A DNA stretch of 64,000 nt from Hahella sp. HN01 (GTDB lineage Bacteria; Pseudomonadota; Gammaproteobacteria; Pseudomonadales; Oleiphilaceae): contig NZ_JAHMIN010000033.1 in NCBI RefSeq assembly GCF_018986435.1, positions 1 through 64,000 of the forward strand, written 5' to 3'. Shown piece by piece: positions 34,913 through 43,479 of the stretch. A program made the position numbers and the translations under genes. The notes beneath the pieces are model-generated. The model searched no databases. It was not told the origin of the DNA and saw nothing but the letters and a program-made list of their open reading frames with translations. The number at the start of each line of letters is the position of its first letter. Position 1 is the first letter of the stretch.

Positions 34913-35710
34913 TTGCCGATATACAAATATCTGTCGCTTATGCTGGCGGCGTTATGGCTGCACGCGGGCTTCGCCAGCGCGGAGAAGCCCACGCTGATCC
35001 TGGGCGGCCCTCCCTGGCCGCCTTATCTGGATGAAGATCAGATCCACCGCGGCCTGGCCACGGAAATCGTGGAGTCCGCCTTCAATAAAGCCGGCTACCC
35101 GGTACAGATAAAGATTTTGCCCTGGCCTCGACTATTGCGCGCAGCGGAATTCAAAGAAGTCGATGTCATGATCGGGCTCTGGTGGACGCTGGAAAGAGAA
35201 GAAGTCTTCGTCTTTTCCTCCCCTTATTACGTCAATGTGATCGGTTTCGCCGCGCCGACAGAGAGCACATTCAAACCGGCGCGTCTCAGCGACCTCACCA
35301 ACGCCCGCATCGGCGTACGCCAAGGCGCCCGCTTTTGGAGTCCATTTGACTTCTCAACATCGCTCAACAAAATCACCGTTAATACCACGGAAAGCGCCCT
35401 CAATATGACCGCTGTCGGGCGTCTGGATCTGACTGTAGAGGATGTCAGGATTCTGCATAACCTCATCAACCATGATGACCGGCTTAGCGAGCACCTGAAG
35501 ATATTGCCTCTCCCCCTGGTGTACCGCCCTCTGCATATGGGGGTTCGTCGTAACCTGGACAACGCCGAGACCATCGTCGCCGACTTCAACGCCGCTCTGG
35601 CTGAGCTTCTGCAAAGCGGTTGGGTCGCGACCATCTATCGTCGCTACGGCATAGCGGAGAGCCCTCTGGATATCCTTACCCGCACGCCGCCTTCCATGGC
35701 GGACGAATAA
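34913..35710 (+). CDS. Periplasmic solute-binding protein family 3 (polar amino acid type)
   Basis: A 265-residue secreted protein of the SBP_bac_3 fold. After a signal peptide (cleavage after FASA near 23) come GGPPWPPYLDEDQIHRGLAT and the segment AEFKEVDVMIGLWWTLERE near 78-96 that are typical of the short stand-alone members common in Hahella, Shewanella and Pseudomonas. No permease or ATPase is adjacent, so it may act in sensing or scavenging. The frame is open back to 34793 inside the previous gene; a TTG at 34913 gives a proper signal peptide with a Lys, whereas the ATG at 34940 gives one without positive charge. Confidence 0.75.
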   Translation: MPIYKYLSLMLAALWLHAGFASAEKPTLILGGPPWPPYLDEDQIHRGLATEIVESAFNKAGYPVQIKILPWPRLLRAAEFKEVDVMIGLWWTLEREEVFVFSSPYYVNVIGFAAPTESTFKPARLSDLTNARIGVRQGARFWSPFDFSTSLNKITVNTTESALNMTAVGRLDLTVEDVRILHNLINHDDRLSEHLKILPLPLVYRPLHMGVRRNLDNAETIVADFNAALAELLQSGWVATIYRRYGIAESPLDILTRTPPSMADE

Positions 35711-35813
35711 GGCCCCAGAAGCCTGCGCCGAGGCTTTGCAGTCTCCTTCCCTCTTCCTCTATCATTAGGCTCCCGGCTTATCCAGCCGCCGTCCGGAACC
35801 TATTGACATTACT

Positions 35814-37097
35814 ATGACAGACAAGGCTTCTTCCCAGCTCAGCGACGCTCCTGATTACGACGTCATCATCGTCGGCGGAGGCATGGTCGGCGCAGCTATC
35901 GCCGCAGCGTTAAAGAACACGTCGTTAAAAACAGCGGTGATAGAGAGAAAGCTGCCAGCCCCCTTCAACCCAGACGAAACCCCGGACCTGCGCGTATCCG
36001 CGATTAATTTCGCCAGCGAGCAGTTTCTCACCCAGATTGGCGCCTGGGAGCACGCTCTGCGTATGCGCGCCCATCCCTACCAACGTCTGGCGGTGTGGGA
36101 GAAACTGGGCAATCCTTTAGGCGAGCGGTTGTCGTCGGTGGTCAACAAAACAGAGTTCGACTCCCGCCAGGTTGGCCACTCTCATCTTGGTCACATCGTT
36201 GAAAACCGGGTCATTCAATTGGCGCTGCTGCGTGTGGTCGAGCAGGCGGAAAACGTAACCTTGATCAGCGGCCGGCGCATTCACGCCATCAACTTTCGCG
36301 CATCGTCGCCTGAAGTCATGCTGGATGATAAAACCCTGCTGCGCGGACGCTTAATAGTCGGCGCCGATGGCGGCTCTTCCCTGGTTCGAGAGCAGGCGCA
36401 GCTCGGGTTGCTCAGCGACGCCTATGAACAGCATGCGCTAGTGGTTAGCGTCGCCATTGCCGGCGAGCCTCAAAATATCACCTGGCAGGCATTCCGACCT
36501 AATGGCCCACTGGCGTTCCTACCCTTATGCGCCATCGACGGCGTCGCCTACGCCTCATTGGTCTGGTACGACCAGCCCGCCAAATTAAAGGCGTTACAAC
36601 AACTCTCTCAGGACGAATTTATCCGCGCCCTGCGTAAAGAGTTTCCCCGTCAGTTGCCGGAACTACGCCAAGTGCTCGGCAAAGGCTCATTCCCGCTCGT
36701 GAAACGACACGCTCAACACTATGTAGCTCAGGGCGTCGCGCTTGCGGGGGACGCCGCGCATACAATTAATCCCCTGGCGGGACAGGGAGTTAACCTCGGG
36801 TTTCAGGACGCAGCCGCCCTGGCGGAGGTAATTCAACAAGCCGCAGAGCGAGGACTGGACATCGGCGATCTGCAGACTCTGCGTCAATATGAGCGACTGC
36901 GCCGAGGAGAGAACCTTAAAATGATGACGCTGATGGATGGTTTTTATTACGCCTTCAGCAATAACCTCGCCCCGGTGAAACTGGCGCGCAACCTGGGACT
37001 CGGGCTTGCTGGCCTGTTAGGACCGGCGAAACGCAAAGTCATCGCCTACGCCATGGGACTGAATGGCGCACAGACGGAACGTCCGCTGACGCGCTGA
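35814..37097 (+). CDS. FAD-dependent hydroxylase of ubiquinone synthesis (UbiH/UbiF/Coq6 family)
   Basis: A 427-residue flavoprotein mono-oxygenase that hydroxylates the ubiquinone ring precursor. The FAD-binding motif is DVIIVGGGMVGAAIAAAL near 15-32, the middle DG motif is VGADGGSSLVREQ near 182-194, and the C-terminal FAD motif is VALAGDAAHTINPLAGQGVN near 310-329, the UbiH/COQ6 signature. Whether it acts at C5, C6 or C1 cannot be told; UbiF is a fair guess. ubiA lies 10 kb away. The HIT gene follows after 53 bases. Confidence 0.9.
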   Translation: MTDKASSQLSDAPDYDVIIVGGGMVGAAIAAALKNTSLKTAVIERKLPAPFNPDETPDLRVSAINFASEQFLTQIGAWEHALRMRAHPYQRLAVWEKLGNPLGERLSSVVNKTEFDSRQVGHSHLGHIVENRVIQLALLRVVEQAENVTLISGRRIHAINFRASSPEVMLDDKTLLRGRLIVGADGGSSLVREQAQLGLLSDAYEQHALVVSVAIAGEPQNITWQAFRPNGPLAFLPLCAIDGVAYASLVWYDQPAKLKALQQLSQDEFIRALRKEFPRQLPELRQVLGKGSFPLVKRHAQHYVAQGVALAGDAAHTINPLAGQGVNLGFQDAAALAEVIQQAAERGLDIGDLQTLRQYERLRRGENLKMMTLMDGFYYAFSNNLAPVKLARNLGLGLAGLLGPAKRKVIAYAMGLNGAQTERPLTR

Positions 37098-37150
37098 CTG
37101 TCGCAGCAAAACATAACCACACCGAAAACGCAGCCAAAGGATGCAAGACC

Positions 37151-37513
37151 ATGTCTGAAACGATTTTCAGCAAAATCATCAAACGGGAAATCCCCGCCGA
37201 CATTATCTACGAGGATGAGTTCTGTCTGGCGTTCAACGACATCAACCCTCAGGCGCCAGTGCATTTCCTGGTCATTCCCAAAAAGCCCATCGCCACCATC
37301 AACGATATTGAAGAACAAGATCGTGAGTTAGTGGGCCACTTGTATATCGCCGCCGCTAAAATCGCCCAAGAAAAAGGGTTTGCCGACGACGGCTACCGCG
37401 TGGTGATGAACTGCAACGAAAACGCAGGACAGACGGTTTTCCATATCCACCTTCACGTTCTGGCGGGGAAACCTCTGGGCTGGCCGCCTTATACGGACAA
37501 ACTCAAAGTCTAG
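37151..37513 (+). CDS. hinT: HIT family protein (HinT-like purine nucleoside phosphoramidase)
   Basis: A 120-residue histidine-triad protein. The triad is FHIHLHVLAG, His at 98, 100 and 102, preceded by NENAGQTV; the opening ETIFSKIIKREIPADIIYED is that of HinT. Such enzymes hydrolyse adenosine 5'-phosphoramidates and lysyl-AMP. Likely co-transcribed with the Ubi hydroxylase gene. A hairpin follows its stop codon. Confidence 0.93.
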   Translation: MSETIFSKIIKREIPADIIYEDEFCLAFNDINPQAPVHFLVIPKKPIATINDIEEQDRELVGHLYIAAAKIAQEKGFADDGYRVVMNCNENAGQTVFHIHLHVLAGKPLGWPPYTDKLKV

Positions 37514-37536
37514 GCTTGCCTTCTTAGACGATAGAC

Positions 37537-37560
37537 AGGGTAAGGTGAACTTACCCTTTC
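37537..37560. terminator. Terminator-like hairpin between hinT and the alpha/beta hydrolase gene
   Basis: AGGGTAAG and CTTACCCT pair with a five-base loop (37537-37557), followed on the plus strand only by TTC, so termination may be weak. It lies between convergent stop codons. Confidence 0.45.
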
Positions 37561-38446
37561 AACTCCCTTCCGAGACCGCCAAAGGCGACTCAGATTGCAG
37601 AGCGCTGCGTTCCAGCCAGTCGCCCACACGTTGCGCCAGACTCTCTGAATGCTTGATCCAGTTGAAGTGTCCTACACAGGCTCCGCCGAAATCAGCGTCA
37701 ATCAGACGCCAGTGCGTTACCTCCGCAGAAGGCATTTTGCGATACAGGTTCGCCACGGCTTCAGCCGGAGCCAGTTCATCGGACTCGAAGGAAATCGCCA
37801 GCACAGGCTTGGTAACCGCCTCCAGCAGACGCTCATAGTTTATCGGGCTGCGCTCCGGGTAGTAATCGCCAGTGCGGGCGTTGCGCGCCCAATCGCGAAT
37901 CAGGCGACGCGCCTCCCGCCCCGCGAAACCGATACGATCCCCCGGCATATATCCCCAGATCTCGCTGATACCGCGCAGCAACTGCGTACCGGCGAGAGTC
38001 CGCAAAGGTTTTGCGTATCCTTTGTAGTAGACATTACAGGAAGCCAGCAAAATAAGACCTGCGACAGATCCCGGCTGCTCCGCCATGTAAAGAGAACTCA
38101 ATTGTCCGCCCAGACTATGGCCAAGCAGCCAGATCGGCGAATCCGGCAGATGCAGCCTCACACAGTCCAGCACGGCCGGCCAGTCGTATTGGATCATCTC
38201 GTAGTAGCCGAAGTTAATGCTCCGGGAGGCGCGCACTGAGCTACTGCCATGTCCGCGCAAATCCGCCGTCACGCAGTGAACGCCGCGTGCGGCTATCGCC
38301 TCCGCCAAAGGCGAATAAAAGCTGGCGCGGACGCCCATGGCGGGCATGCAGACGACCACTGGCGCTAACGCATCTTCCGAGCGATAGAGCGACAGCGTGG
38401 AATGCACTTGGTCCTGGCTAATGACAGGTATGATTTCAGGGGACAT
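37559..38446 (-). CDS. Alpha/beta hydrolase
   Basis: A 295-residue serine hydrolase. The nucleophile elbow is LGHSLGGQ with Ser at 111; the oxyanion region is CMPAMGVRASFY near 33-44; a candidate acid lies in SFESDELAP and the catalytic His in GHFNWIKH near 262-269. The segment DLRGHGSSS is typical. The substrate is unknown. No signal peptide. It stands before nhaD on the same strand but is separated from it by a hairpin. Confidence 0.87.
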   Translation of the reverse strand: MSPEIIPVISQDQVHSTLSLYRSEDALAPVVVCMPAMGVRASFYSPLAEAIAARGVHCVTADLRGHGSSSVRASRSINFGYYEMIQYDWPAVLDCVRLHLPDSPIWLLGHSLGGQLSSLYMAEQPGSVAGLILLASCNVYYKGYAKPLRTLAGTQLLRGISEIWGYMPGDRIGFAGREARRLIRDWARNARTGDYYPERSPINYERLLEAVTKPVLAISFESDELAPAEAVANLYRKMPSAEVTHWRLIDADFGGACVGHFNWIKHSESLAQRVGDWLERSALQSESPLAVSEGS

Positions 38447-38504
38447 GGCGAAGGCTCTCTGGCGTCAATGTGTTCCATGCTAACATTGGTAAGCAAGGAA
38501 CGTG

Positions 38505-38533
38505 AAGACCCGGTTTCACTTCAACCGGATCTT
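38505..38533 (-). terminator. Hairpin downstream of nhaD
   Basis: GAAGATCCGGTT and AACCGGGTCTTC on the minus strand form a ten-to-twelve-base stem with a mismatch and a seven-base loop, 15 bases after the nhaD stop. No T-run follows. Confidence 0.45.
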
Positions 38534-38547
38534 CCCTGAACGCCGAC

Positions 38548-39915
38548 TCAGGTTCCGTTGATGGCCAAATGCGCGGCGATAGATACGCCGTAACCGATAA
38601 AAATGGCCCAGGACCACTTCAGGTGCGACAGGAAAGTGTAGCTGCCTTTCGACTGCCCCATCAACGCCACCCCGGCAGCCGACCCAATGGACAGCAGGCT
38701 GCCGCCAACGCCGGCGGTGAGCGTAATCAACAGCCACTGGCTGACGTCCATGTCCGGCTCCATCGATATAATCGCAAACATCACCGGAATATTATCCACA
38801 ACCGCCGAGATGGTGCCCGCCACGATATTGGCGATCGTTGGCCCCCAGTTGTCATACATTCCATGAGACATCATCTGCAGGAAGCCCAGCGTCGCCAGGC
38901 CGCCCACGCAGAAAATCACGCCGAAGAAGAACAGCAGCGTGTCCCACTCCGCCCGCGCCACCCTGCGGAAGATATCAAACTGAATGTCGTCTTCGACGGT
39001 TCCGGTTTTACGTAGAAAATACGCGAAGAACATCAGCACGGACATACCAGTCATCATGCCGAGAAACGGCGGCAAGTGGAAAAAGCGCTCAAAACAGACC
39101 GCCGTCGCAATGGTCAACAAGAACAAAATACAGATGCGCAAGCCGCCGCGTTTGATGGGCACCAGCCCCCCATGTCCTGTTGGAACGCCATTGGGCAGGA
39201 AGAAATTCATAATCAGCGCAGGCGTCACAAAGTTCAGCACGGAGGGAATGAACAGCTCAAAGAACTCTTCAAACTGCACTTTCTTAGACGCCCACACCAT
39301 CAAGGTCGTAATGTCCCCAAAAGGACTGAACGCCCCGCCGGCGTTGGCTCCCACCACCACATTAATCATCGACAGGGAAACAAACTTGGTGTCTTTGCCT
39401 CCCACCGCCATGATCACCGCGCCCATCAGCAAAGCAGTGGTCAGGTTATCCGCTACCGGCGAAATGAAAAAAGCCAGCCATCCGGTAACCCAGAACAGCT
39501 TGCGATAGCTCATGCCTTTGTGAACCAGATAAGAGCGTAAGGACTCGAATACATGGCGCTCCTCCATCGCATTGATGAAAGTCATCGCCACCAAGAGAAA
39601 TAGAAATAAAGCGCCGTATTCCAGCAGGTTGTGGGCGACGGCGCCGTGGATATCGTCATTGCTTCGCCCCATGTCCTGGGCGACGCTCGCCACCAACACC
39701 CAGATCAATCCAGCGGCGAAAATGACCGGCTTGGATTTCCTTAAATGCAACACTTCTTCCGCCATGACGGCGATATAAGCGACGATAAAAAGGATGACGG
39801 CGAGTATCGCCTTGGGTGAGTCGGTGGCGTCTAGAACGAGCATGCCGCCTTCAGAGGCGTAAACAGGGCCAGCCGCGCACAGCAGACCGCCCAGCAGAAG
39901 TTGCAGTTTTTTCAT
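38548..39915 (-). CDS. nhaD: Na+/H+ antiporter NhaD
   Basis: A 455-residue antiporter that expels Na+ or Li+ in exchange for protons, typical of marine bacteria. After a short signal-like first helix there are about twelve membrane segments. NhaD hallmarks are FISPVADNLTTALLMGAVIM near 149-168, NVVVGANAGGAFSPFGDITT near 182-201 and GTISAVVDNIPVMFAI near 372-387; the Asp/Asn/Thr residues in these discontinuous helices carry ions. Start at ATG 39915. The upstream region shows no recognised sodium riboswitch. Confidence 0.93.
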   Translation of the reverse strand: MKKLQLLLGGLLCAAGPVYASEGGMLVLDATDSPKAILAVILFIVAYIAVMAEEVLHLRKSKPVIFAAGLIWVLVASVAQDMGRSNDDIHGAVAHNLLEYGALFLFLLVAMTFINAMEERHVFESLRSYLVHKGMSYRKLFWVTGWLAFFISPVADNLTTALLMGAVIMAVGGKDTKFVSLSMINVVVGANAGGAFSPFGDITTLMVWASKKVQFEEFFELFIPSVLNFVTPALIMNFFLPNGVPTGHGGLVPIKRGGLRICILFLLTIATAVCFERFFHLPPFLGMMTGMSVLMFFAYFLRKTGTVEDDIQFDIFRRVARAEWDTLLFFFGVIFCVGGLATLGFLQMMSHGMYDNWGPTIANIVAGTISAVVDNIPVMFAIISMEPDMDVSQWLLITLTAGVGGSLLSIGSAAGVALMGQSKGSYTFLSHLKWSWAIFIGYGVSIAAHLAINGT

Positions 39916-40350
39916 TCAGCTAATCCGTACTTTAGTTCTCGGTTATTTTTATTGAGCGCCCCTGTCAACGATTTACTACAAACCATCGCCTGCAGACGCA
40001 GAACATAATGAAAAACGTTGAGATTCTATGGGCTGGGATCACTTTGCGCAATTACGCTTAAGTCTCTTAGGTATTGATAGCCTTAAGGATAATCCGGATA
40101 AAACGCTGAGGTTGTTGATATGCGTCAACCCTGATGCGGAGGGAATTGGTTACAGTTCCGCACAGCGCTGGCGGATTAGCGGCAGGACTGAACTCAAGGG
40201 GCTCGGTGATGTTGCAACGCCATCCGGCGCTCCATCCAGTTTCGACAGGGTGGTCGCCCGCGGGTCATCTCTCCCTCCTCCCGACCCGCGGGCAACTTAT
40301 CTTTCAGGTTAGGCCTTTAGCGCCACTCGCCAGTCAAAGAGCCAAAGCGG
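39916..40350. other. 435-base region between nhaD and the DUF2059 gene, with a long inverted repeat
   Basis: No well-supported gene is seen. An open plus frame at 40028-40312 (94 codons) has only a weak ribosome site and no family resemblance. The nhaD promoter must lie near 39920-40000, where AT content is high. The right part holds the inverted repeat 40256-40293. Confidence 0.4.
40256..40293. repeat. Perfect 11-base inverted repeat
   Basis: GCCCGCGGGTC (40256-40266) and GACCCGCGGGC (40283-40293) flank a pyrimidine-rich 16-base loop on the plus strand. Each arm itself contains the palindrome CCCGCGGG. There is no T-run after it on either strand. Confidence 0.85.
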
Positions 40351-41178
40351 TTACTGCGCCCCAGCCAACTGATTCAGCCGATCGCCCAGCACCTCTGAGC
40401 GCTCTTGCAACACATCAAACAACGCCGTTTTTAACACTTCCACAAAACGCGCTCCCGCGTCAGTGCGCGCGAATGCAATGTAACCCTTCATGTCTGCAAG
40501 CGGCACATCCCGATAGGTATAGAGATAATTCAGATAAACCTGCTGCCCCACCATGCCGCGCATGGAAAAGCGACGCTCTTCAATGACTCTTTTAAGGTCA
40601 TGGTACGAAGGCAGCTCAGGACCTTTCACCACCGAAGTAATAGCGGCGGCCATCGCCAGTTGAATAGTGACGGTATTATCCAGCATGGAGTCCGTCGCCA
40701 GGGTGGCGCGATCATAGGCGGAAAACAGATGCTCCCGCTCACCGCCTTTGTTTTCCTCACTCAGGCGCTCCATTCTTTTCTGCGCCTCGGCATACTCCTC
40801 CGAACTCATGGCGTTGAGTTCCGCCGCCACGATTTTCTGGCCGATGGGCGAGCGATACCACTTCAAGACATGGCGCATTTCCGCTGGCGACAGTTGTTGC
40901 TCCAGGCGTCTCTCCACCTGACTTTGCAGGTCGTCCGCCTGATAAGCGCCATCCACCACCCGCTCAAACAGATCCATCAGGTCTTCCGACGCGCCAGTGC
41001 GGCGGATATTAGCGCGAATCCCGGTTTTTATCATATCCGGATAGCGCGACAGCAATTCATCCACACCGGTCTGAGCAAGCAAATTTGCGGACAACGAAGC
41101 ATCCGATTTGACGGCGTAAACAGGAGTGGAAAGTAGAATAGCAGACAGCAGACAGAAAATAGCGCGGAACAACTTCAT
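40351..41178 (-). CDS. DUF2059 domain protein, secreted
   Basis: A 275-residue exported protein of unknown function. A signal peptide (MKLFRAIFCLLSAILLSTPV, cleavage near YA-VK at 22-23) is followed by two similar helical repeats: RRLEQQLSPAEMRHVLKWYR then SPIGQKI (near 110-136), and VPLADMKGYIAFARTDAGAR near 230-250. Both show the DUF2059 pattern in which a helix is followed by (Y/F)xSPxGxK or a related turn. The ATG at 41178 is preferred over a start nine codons upstream because it opens a normal signal peptide. Confidence 0.78.
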   Translation of the reverse strand: MKLFRAIFCLLSAILLSTPVYAVKSDASLSANLLAQTGVDELLSRYPDMIKTGIRANIRRTGASEDLMDLFERVVDGAYQADDLQSQVERRLEQQLSPAEMRHVLKWYRSPIGQKIVAAELNAMSSEEYAEAQKRMERLSEENKGGEREHLFSAYDRATLATDSMLDNTVTIQLAMAAAITSVVKGPELPSYHDLKRVIEERRFSMRGMVGQQVYLNYLYTYRDVPLADMKGYIAFARTDAGARFVEVLKTALFDVLQERSEVLGDRLNQLAGAQ

Positions 41179-41304
41179 ATGAGTGCATCCCAAAAACAAC
41201 GACAACAGGAAGACATGGCGAGCGGCATGAATCCGTTCGCCTGTCTTCCAGTATAGTTGTCTAAATTTTCAGCGCTTTGGAAAACCGGCTTATATTACAA
41301 AAAC

Positions 41305-41697
41305 CTACAATTCACTAAGATAGTTAACCAGACTTTCCCTTAGAAAGGTTTCGTAACGCCAGATACGGGTGGTCAGTTTCTCAGGCCGGCGATAAAGGTA
41401 AATCCAGGCAGTCAGGCGGCCGCCTCCCGGTGTCCTGACTATGGCGTAACGACGCTCATAATCATCGCCTTCATAATGGTCAAGGCGGGCGATGTCATGT
41501 TTAGTCAGGCCATGGTAGAGGTGACCGGGACAAATAGCGCTACGATCGCGCCAGAGGCCTGGATAAGCCTTCCCGACGACCTGCAGACATCGATATCCCG
41601 GCAGTCTGGCGGCGGAAGCTTCGGGCGCCCATCCTAACAGCCGTTGCATCACATGAGGATGACGCAGCGTGCCATAACAAAAAAGCGGCGTAGACAA
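41305..41697 (-). CDS. Gamma-glutamylcyclotransferase-like (GGCT/AIG2) protein
   Basis: A 130-residue protein with the GGCT fold. The substrate loop YGTLR is at 8-12, and the catalytic Glu is expected in RLDHYEGDDYERR near 71-83. Such enzymes convert gamma-glutamyl amino compounds to 5-oxoproline; the precise substrate is uncertain. It begins 97 bases downstream of phoU on the same strand, but a terminator lies between, so it is probably transcribed separately. Confidence 0.87.
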   Translation of the reverse strand: MSTPLFCYGTLRHPHVMQRLLGWAPEASAARLPGYRCLQVVGKAYPGLWRDRSAICPGHLYHGLTKHDIARLDHYEGDDYERRYAIVRTPGGGRLTAWIYLYRRPEKLTTRIWRYETFLRESLVNYLSEL

Positions 41698-41743
41698 TGC
41701 ACAAATCCTGATAACAGTGGTTGAAACCGCGGCCTAAACGCAA

Positions 41744-41767
41744 AAAACGCAGCCGAAGCTGCGTTTT
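41744..41767 (-). terminator. Rho-independent terminator after phoU
   Basis: AAAACGCAGC and GCTGCGTTTT pair with a four-base CGAA loop (TTCG on the minus strand). On the minus strand TTTTTT follows the stem. It closes the pstCAB-phoU operon. Confidence 0.88.
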
Positions 41768-41794
41768 ACCATGAAATGAGTCGCCGAAAAAAGA

Positions 41795-42514
41795 TCAGGA
41801 TCTCTCAATAAGCTTCTCTGTCTTCTCCAGAGAAGCGTGGCGCACATCCTTGCCTTTCACCATAAAAATTACGTGCTCGCAGATGTTTCTGGCGTGGTCG
41901 CCAATGCGCTCCAGCGCGCGCAACACCCACATGACGCTGAGGATACGGGAGATACTGCGCGGATCTTCCATCATGAACGTCACCAGTGAACGCATCGCAG
42001 TTTTGTACTCGATATCCACTGACTTGTCTTCTTTCATAACCTCGAAAGCCAGATCCAGATCGAAACGGGCGAAAGCGTCCAGAGCGTCATGCACCATTTT
42101 TCCGACATGACTGCCGATATGACGCACTTCCACGTAGCCGCGCGGCGCTTCGCCTTCTTCCAGCAATTGCAGCGCGTTCTTGGCGATTTTCTCCGACTCG
42201 TCGCCGATGCGCTCCAGGTCGTTAACCATTTTCGCAATCGCCACCACCAGACGCAGATCGCTCGCCGTCGGCTGACGCTTGGCGATTACCCGGGTGCACT
42301 CTTCATCGATGGTTATTTCCAGTTTATCGACGTCATTGTCATTCTGGCGCACCATCTCGGCCAGTTCTGAATCCCCGCGCACCAACGCCTCAACCGCGTC
42401 CGCCACCTGCTTTTCCACCAGGCCGCCCATCACCAGAACATGGTTCCGAAGCTCCCGCAAATCCACATTGAACTGTTGAGAAATATGCTGCAAATGAACG
42501 TCTGAGTTCGCCAT
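41795..42514 (-). CDS. phoU: Phosphate-specific transport regulator PhoU
   Basis: A 239-residue helical protein with two PhoU repeats, which links PstSCAB activity to PhoR and restrains phosphate uptake. Repeat 1 has DLRLVVAIAKMVNDLERIGDESEKIAK split over residues 84-110; repeat 2 has SRILSVMWVLRALERIGDHARNICEH near 185-212. The E(R)IGD(E/H)A metal-binding signature occurs in both. Last gene of the pst operon, 38 bases after pstB and before a strong terminator. Confidence 0.96.
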   Translation of the reverse strand: MANSDVHLQHISQQFNVDLRELRNHVLVMGGLVEKQVADAVEALVRGDSELAEMVRQNDNDVDKLEITIDEECTRVIAKRQPTASDLRLVVAIAKMVNDLERIGDESEKIAKNALQLLEEGEAPRGYVEVRHIGSHVGKMVHDALDAFARFDLDLAFEVMKEDKSVDIEYKTAMRSLVTFMMEDPRSISRILSVMWVLRALERIGDHARNICEHVIFMVKGKDVRHASLEKTEKLIERS

Positions 42515-42552
42515 ATATGCTTCCTATTACTAATTTCCGCCGGGGAAAACTG

Positions 42553-43437
42553 TTACCCGTAACGCCCGGTAATATAATCTTCTGTCTGCTTGCAGGACGG
42601 ATTGGTGAACAGCTGGTTAGTGCTGCCAAACTCAATCAGATCGCCCATGTACATGAAGGCAGTATAGTCCGATACTCGCGCCGCCTGCTGCATATTGTGG
42701 GTGACGATAACAATGGTGTAATCGTTTTTCAGTTCGTGGATCAGCTCTTCGATCTTCAGCGTCGATAGCGGGTCAAGAGCCGATGCAGGTTCGTCAAGCA
42801 AGAGAACTTCCGGTTTCACCGCTACGGTGCGGGCGATAACCAGACGCTGCTGCTGGCCGCCGGACAAGCCCAGAGCACTGTCATTCAGGCGGTCTTTCAC
42901 TTCATCCCACAATGCCGCGGACTTGAGCGCCCATTCCACGGTTTCATCCAGAATACGCTTCTTGTTGATACCCTGAATTCTGAGCCCGTAGGCCACGTTC
43001 TCATAGATGGTCTTGGGGAATGGGTTCGGCTTCTGGAACACCATGCCTACGCGACGGCGCAACTCCGCCACGTCCACGCCCTTACGGTAGATATCTTCTT
43101 TTTCCAGCAGAATCTGCCCGTCAATACGACACCCGTCAACCAGATCATTCATGCGGTTAAAGCAACGCAGCAGGGTGGACTTACCACAACCTGACGGACC
43201 GATAAACGCCGTCACCCGCTTTTGCGGAATGCGCATATCAATGCCATGCAACGCTTCTTTCTCGCCGTAGAACAGCTTGAGCTTGTTCACCTCCAGGGCG
43301 ATCGTCTCATTGTCGATCGACAAATCCTCCATCGAGCGCTCGATCGCACTAATGTCGATACCGTGAGAACGGTGTTTGGATTCGTTGAATGGCTGCTCGT
43401 CGTTCACTACGTTCTGATTGGTCATAGTTTCACTCAT
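42553..43437 (-). CDS. pstB: Phosphate ABC transporter ATP-binding protein PstB
   Basis: A 294-residue ATPase that drives the PstCA permease. Walker A is [14 protein letters not shown], the Q loop lies in [19 protein letters not shown] (PstB-specific), the ABC signature is [13 protein letters not shown], Walker B is [13 protein letters not shown], and the switch His is in [14 protein letters not shown]. An N-terminal extension of about 35 residues is not conserved. The ATG at 43437 has GGGGAGG seven bases upstream; the frame extends five codons further. Confidence 0.97.
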   Translation of the reverse strand: MSETMTNQNVVNDEQPFNESKHRSHGIDISAIERSMEDLSIDNETIALEVNKLKLFYGEKEALHGIDMRIPQKRVTAFIGPSGCGKSTLLRCFNRMNDLVDGCRIDGQILLEKEDIYRKGVDVAELRRRVGMVFQKPNPFPKTIYENVAYGLRIQGINKKRILDETVEWALKSAALWDEVKDRLNDSALGLSGGQQQRLVIARTVAVKPEVLLLDEPASALDPLSTLKIEELIHELKNDYTIVIVTHNMQQAARVSDYTAFMYMGDLIEFGSTNQLFTNPSCKQTEDYITGRYG

Positions 43438-43479
43438 TATAGTCCTCCCCACCGGCTTCGGGGCGTCATCCGGCTCAGG

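Noticed and set aside
39916-40030. Sodium riboswitch before nhaD
   Set aside because: Looked for because NhaD is a sodium exporter; no conserved RNA motif was recognised.
40028-40312. Possible 94-residue gene next to nhaD
   Set aside because: Weak ribosome site, no recognisable domain, and the 3' part is made of an inverted repeat; kept only as an unassigned region.
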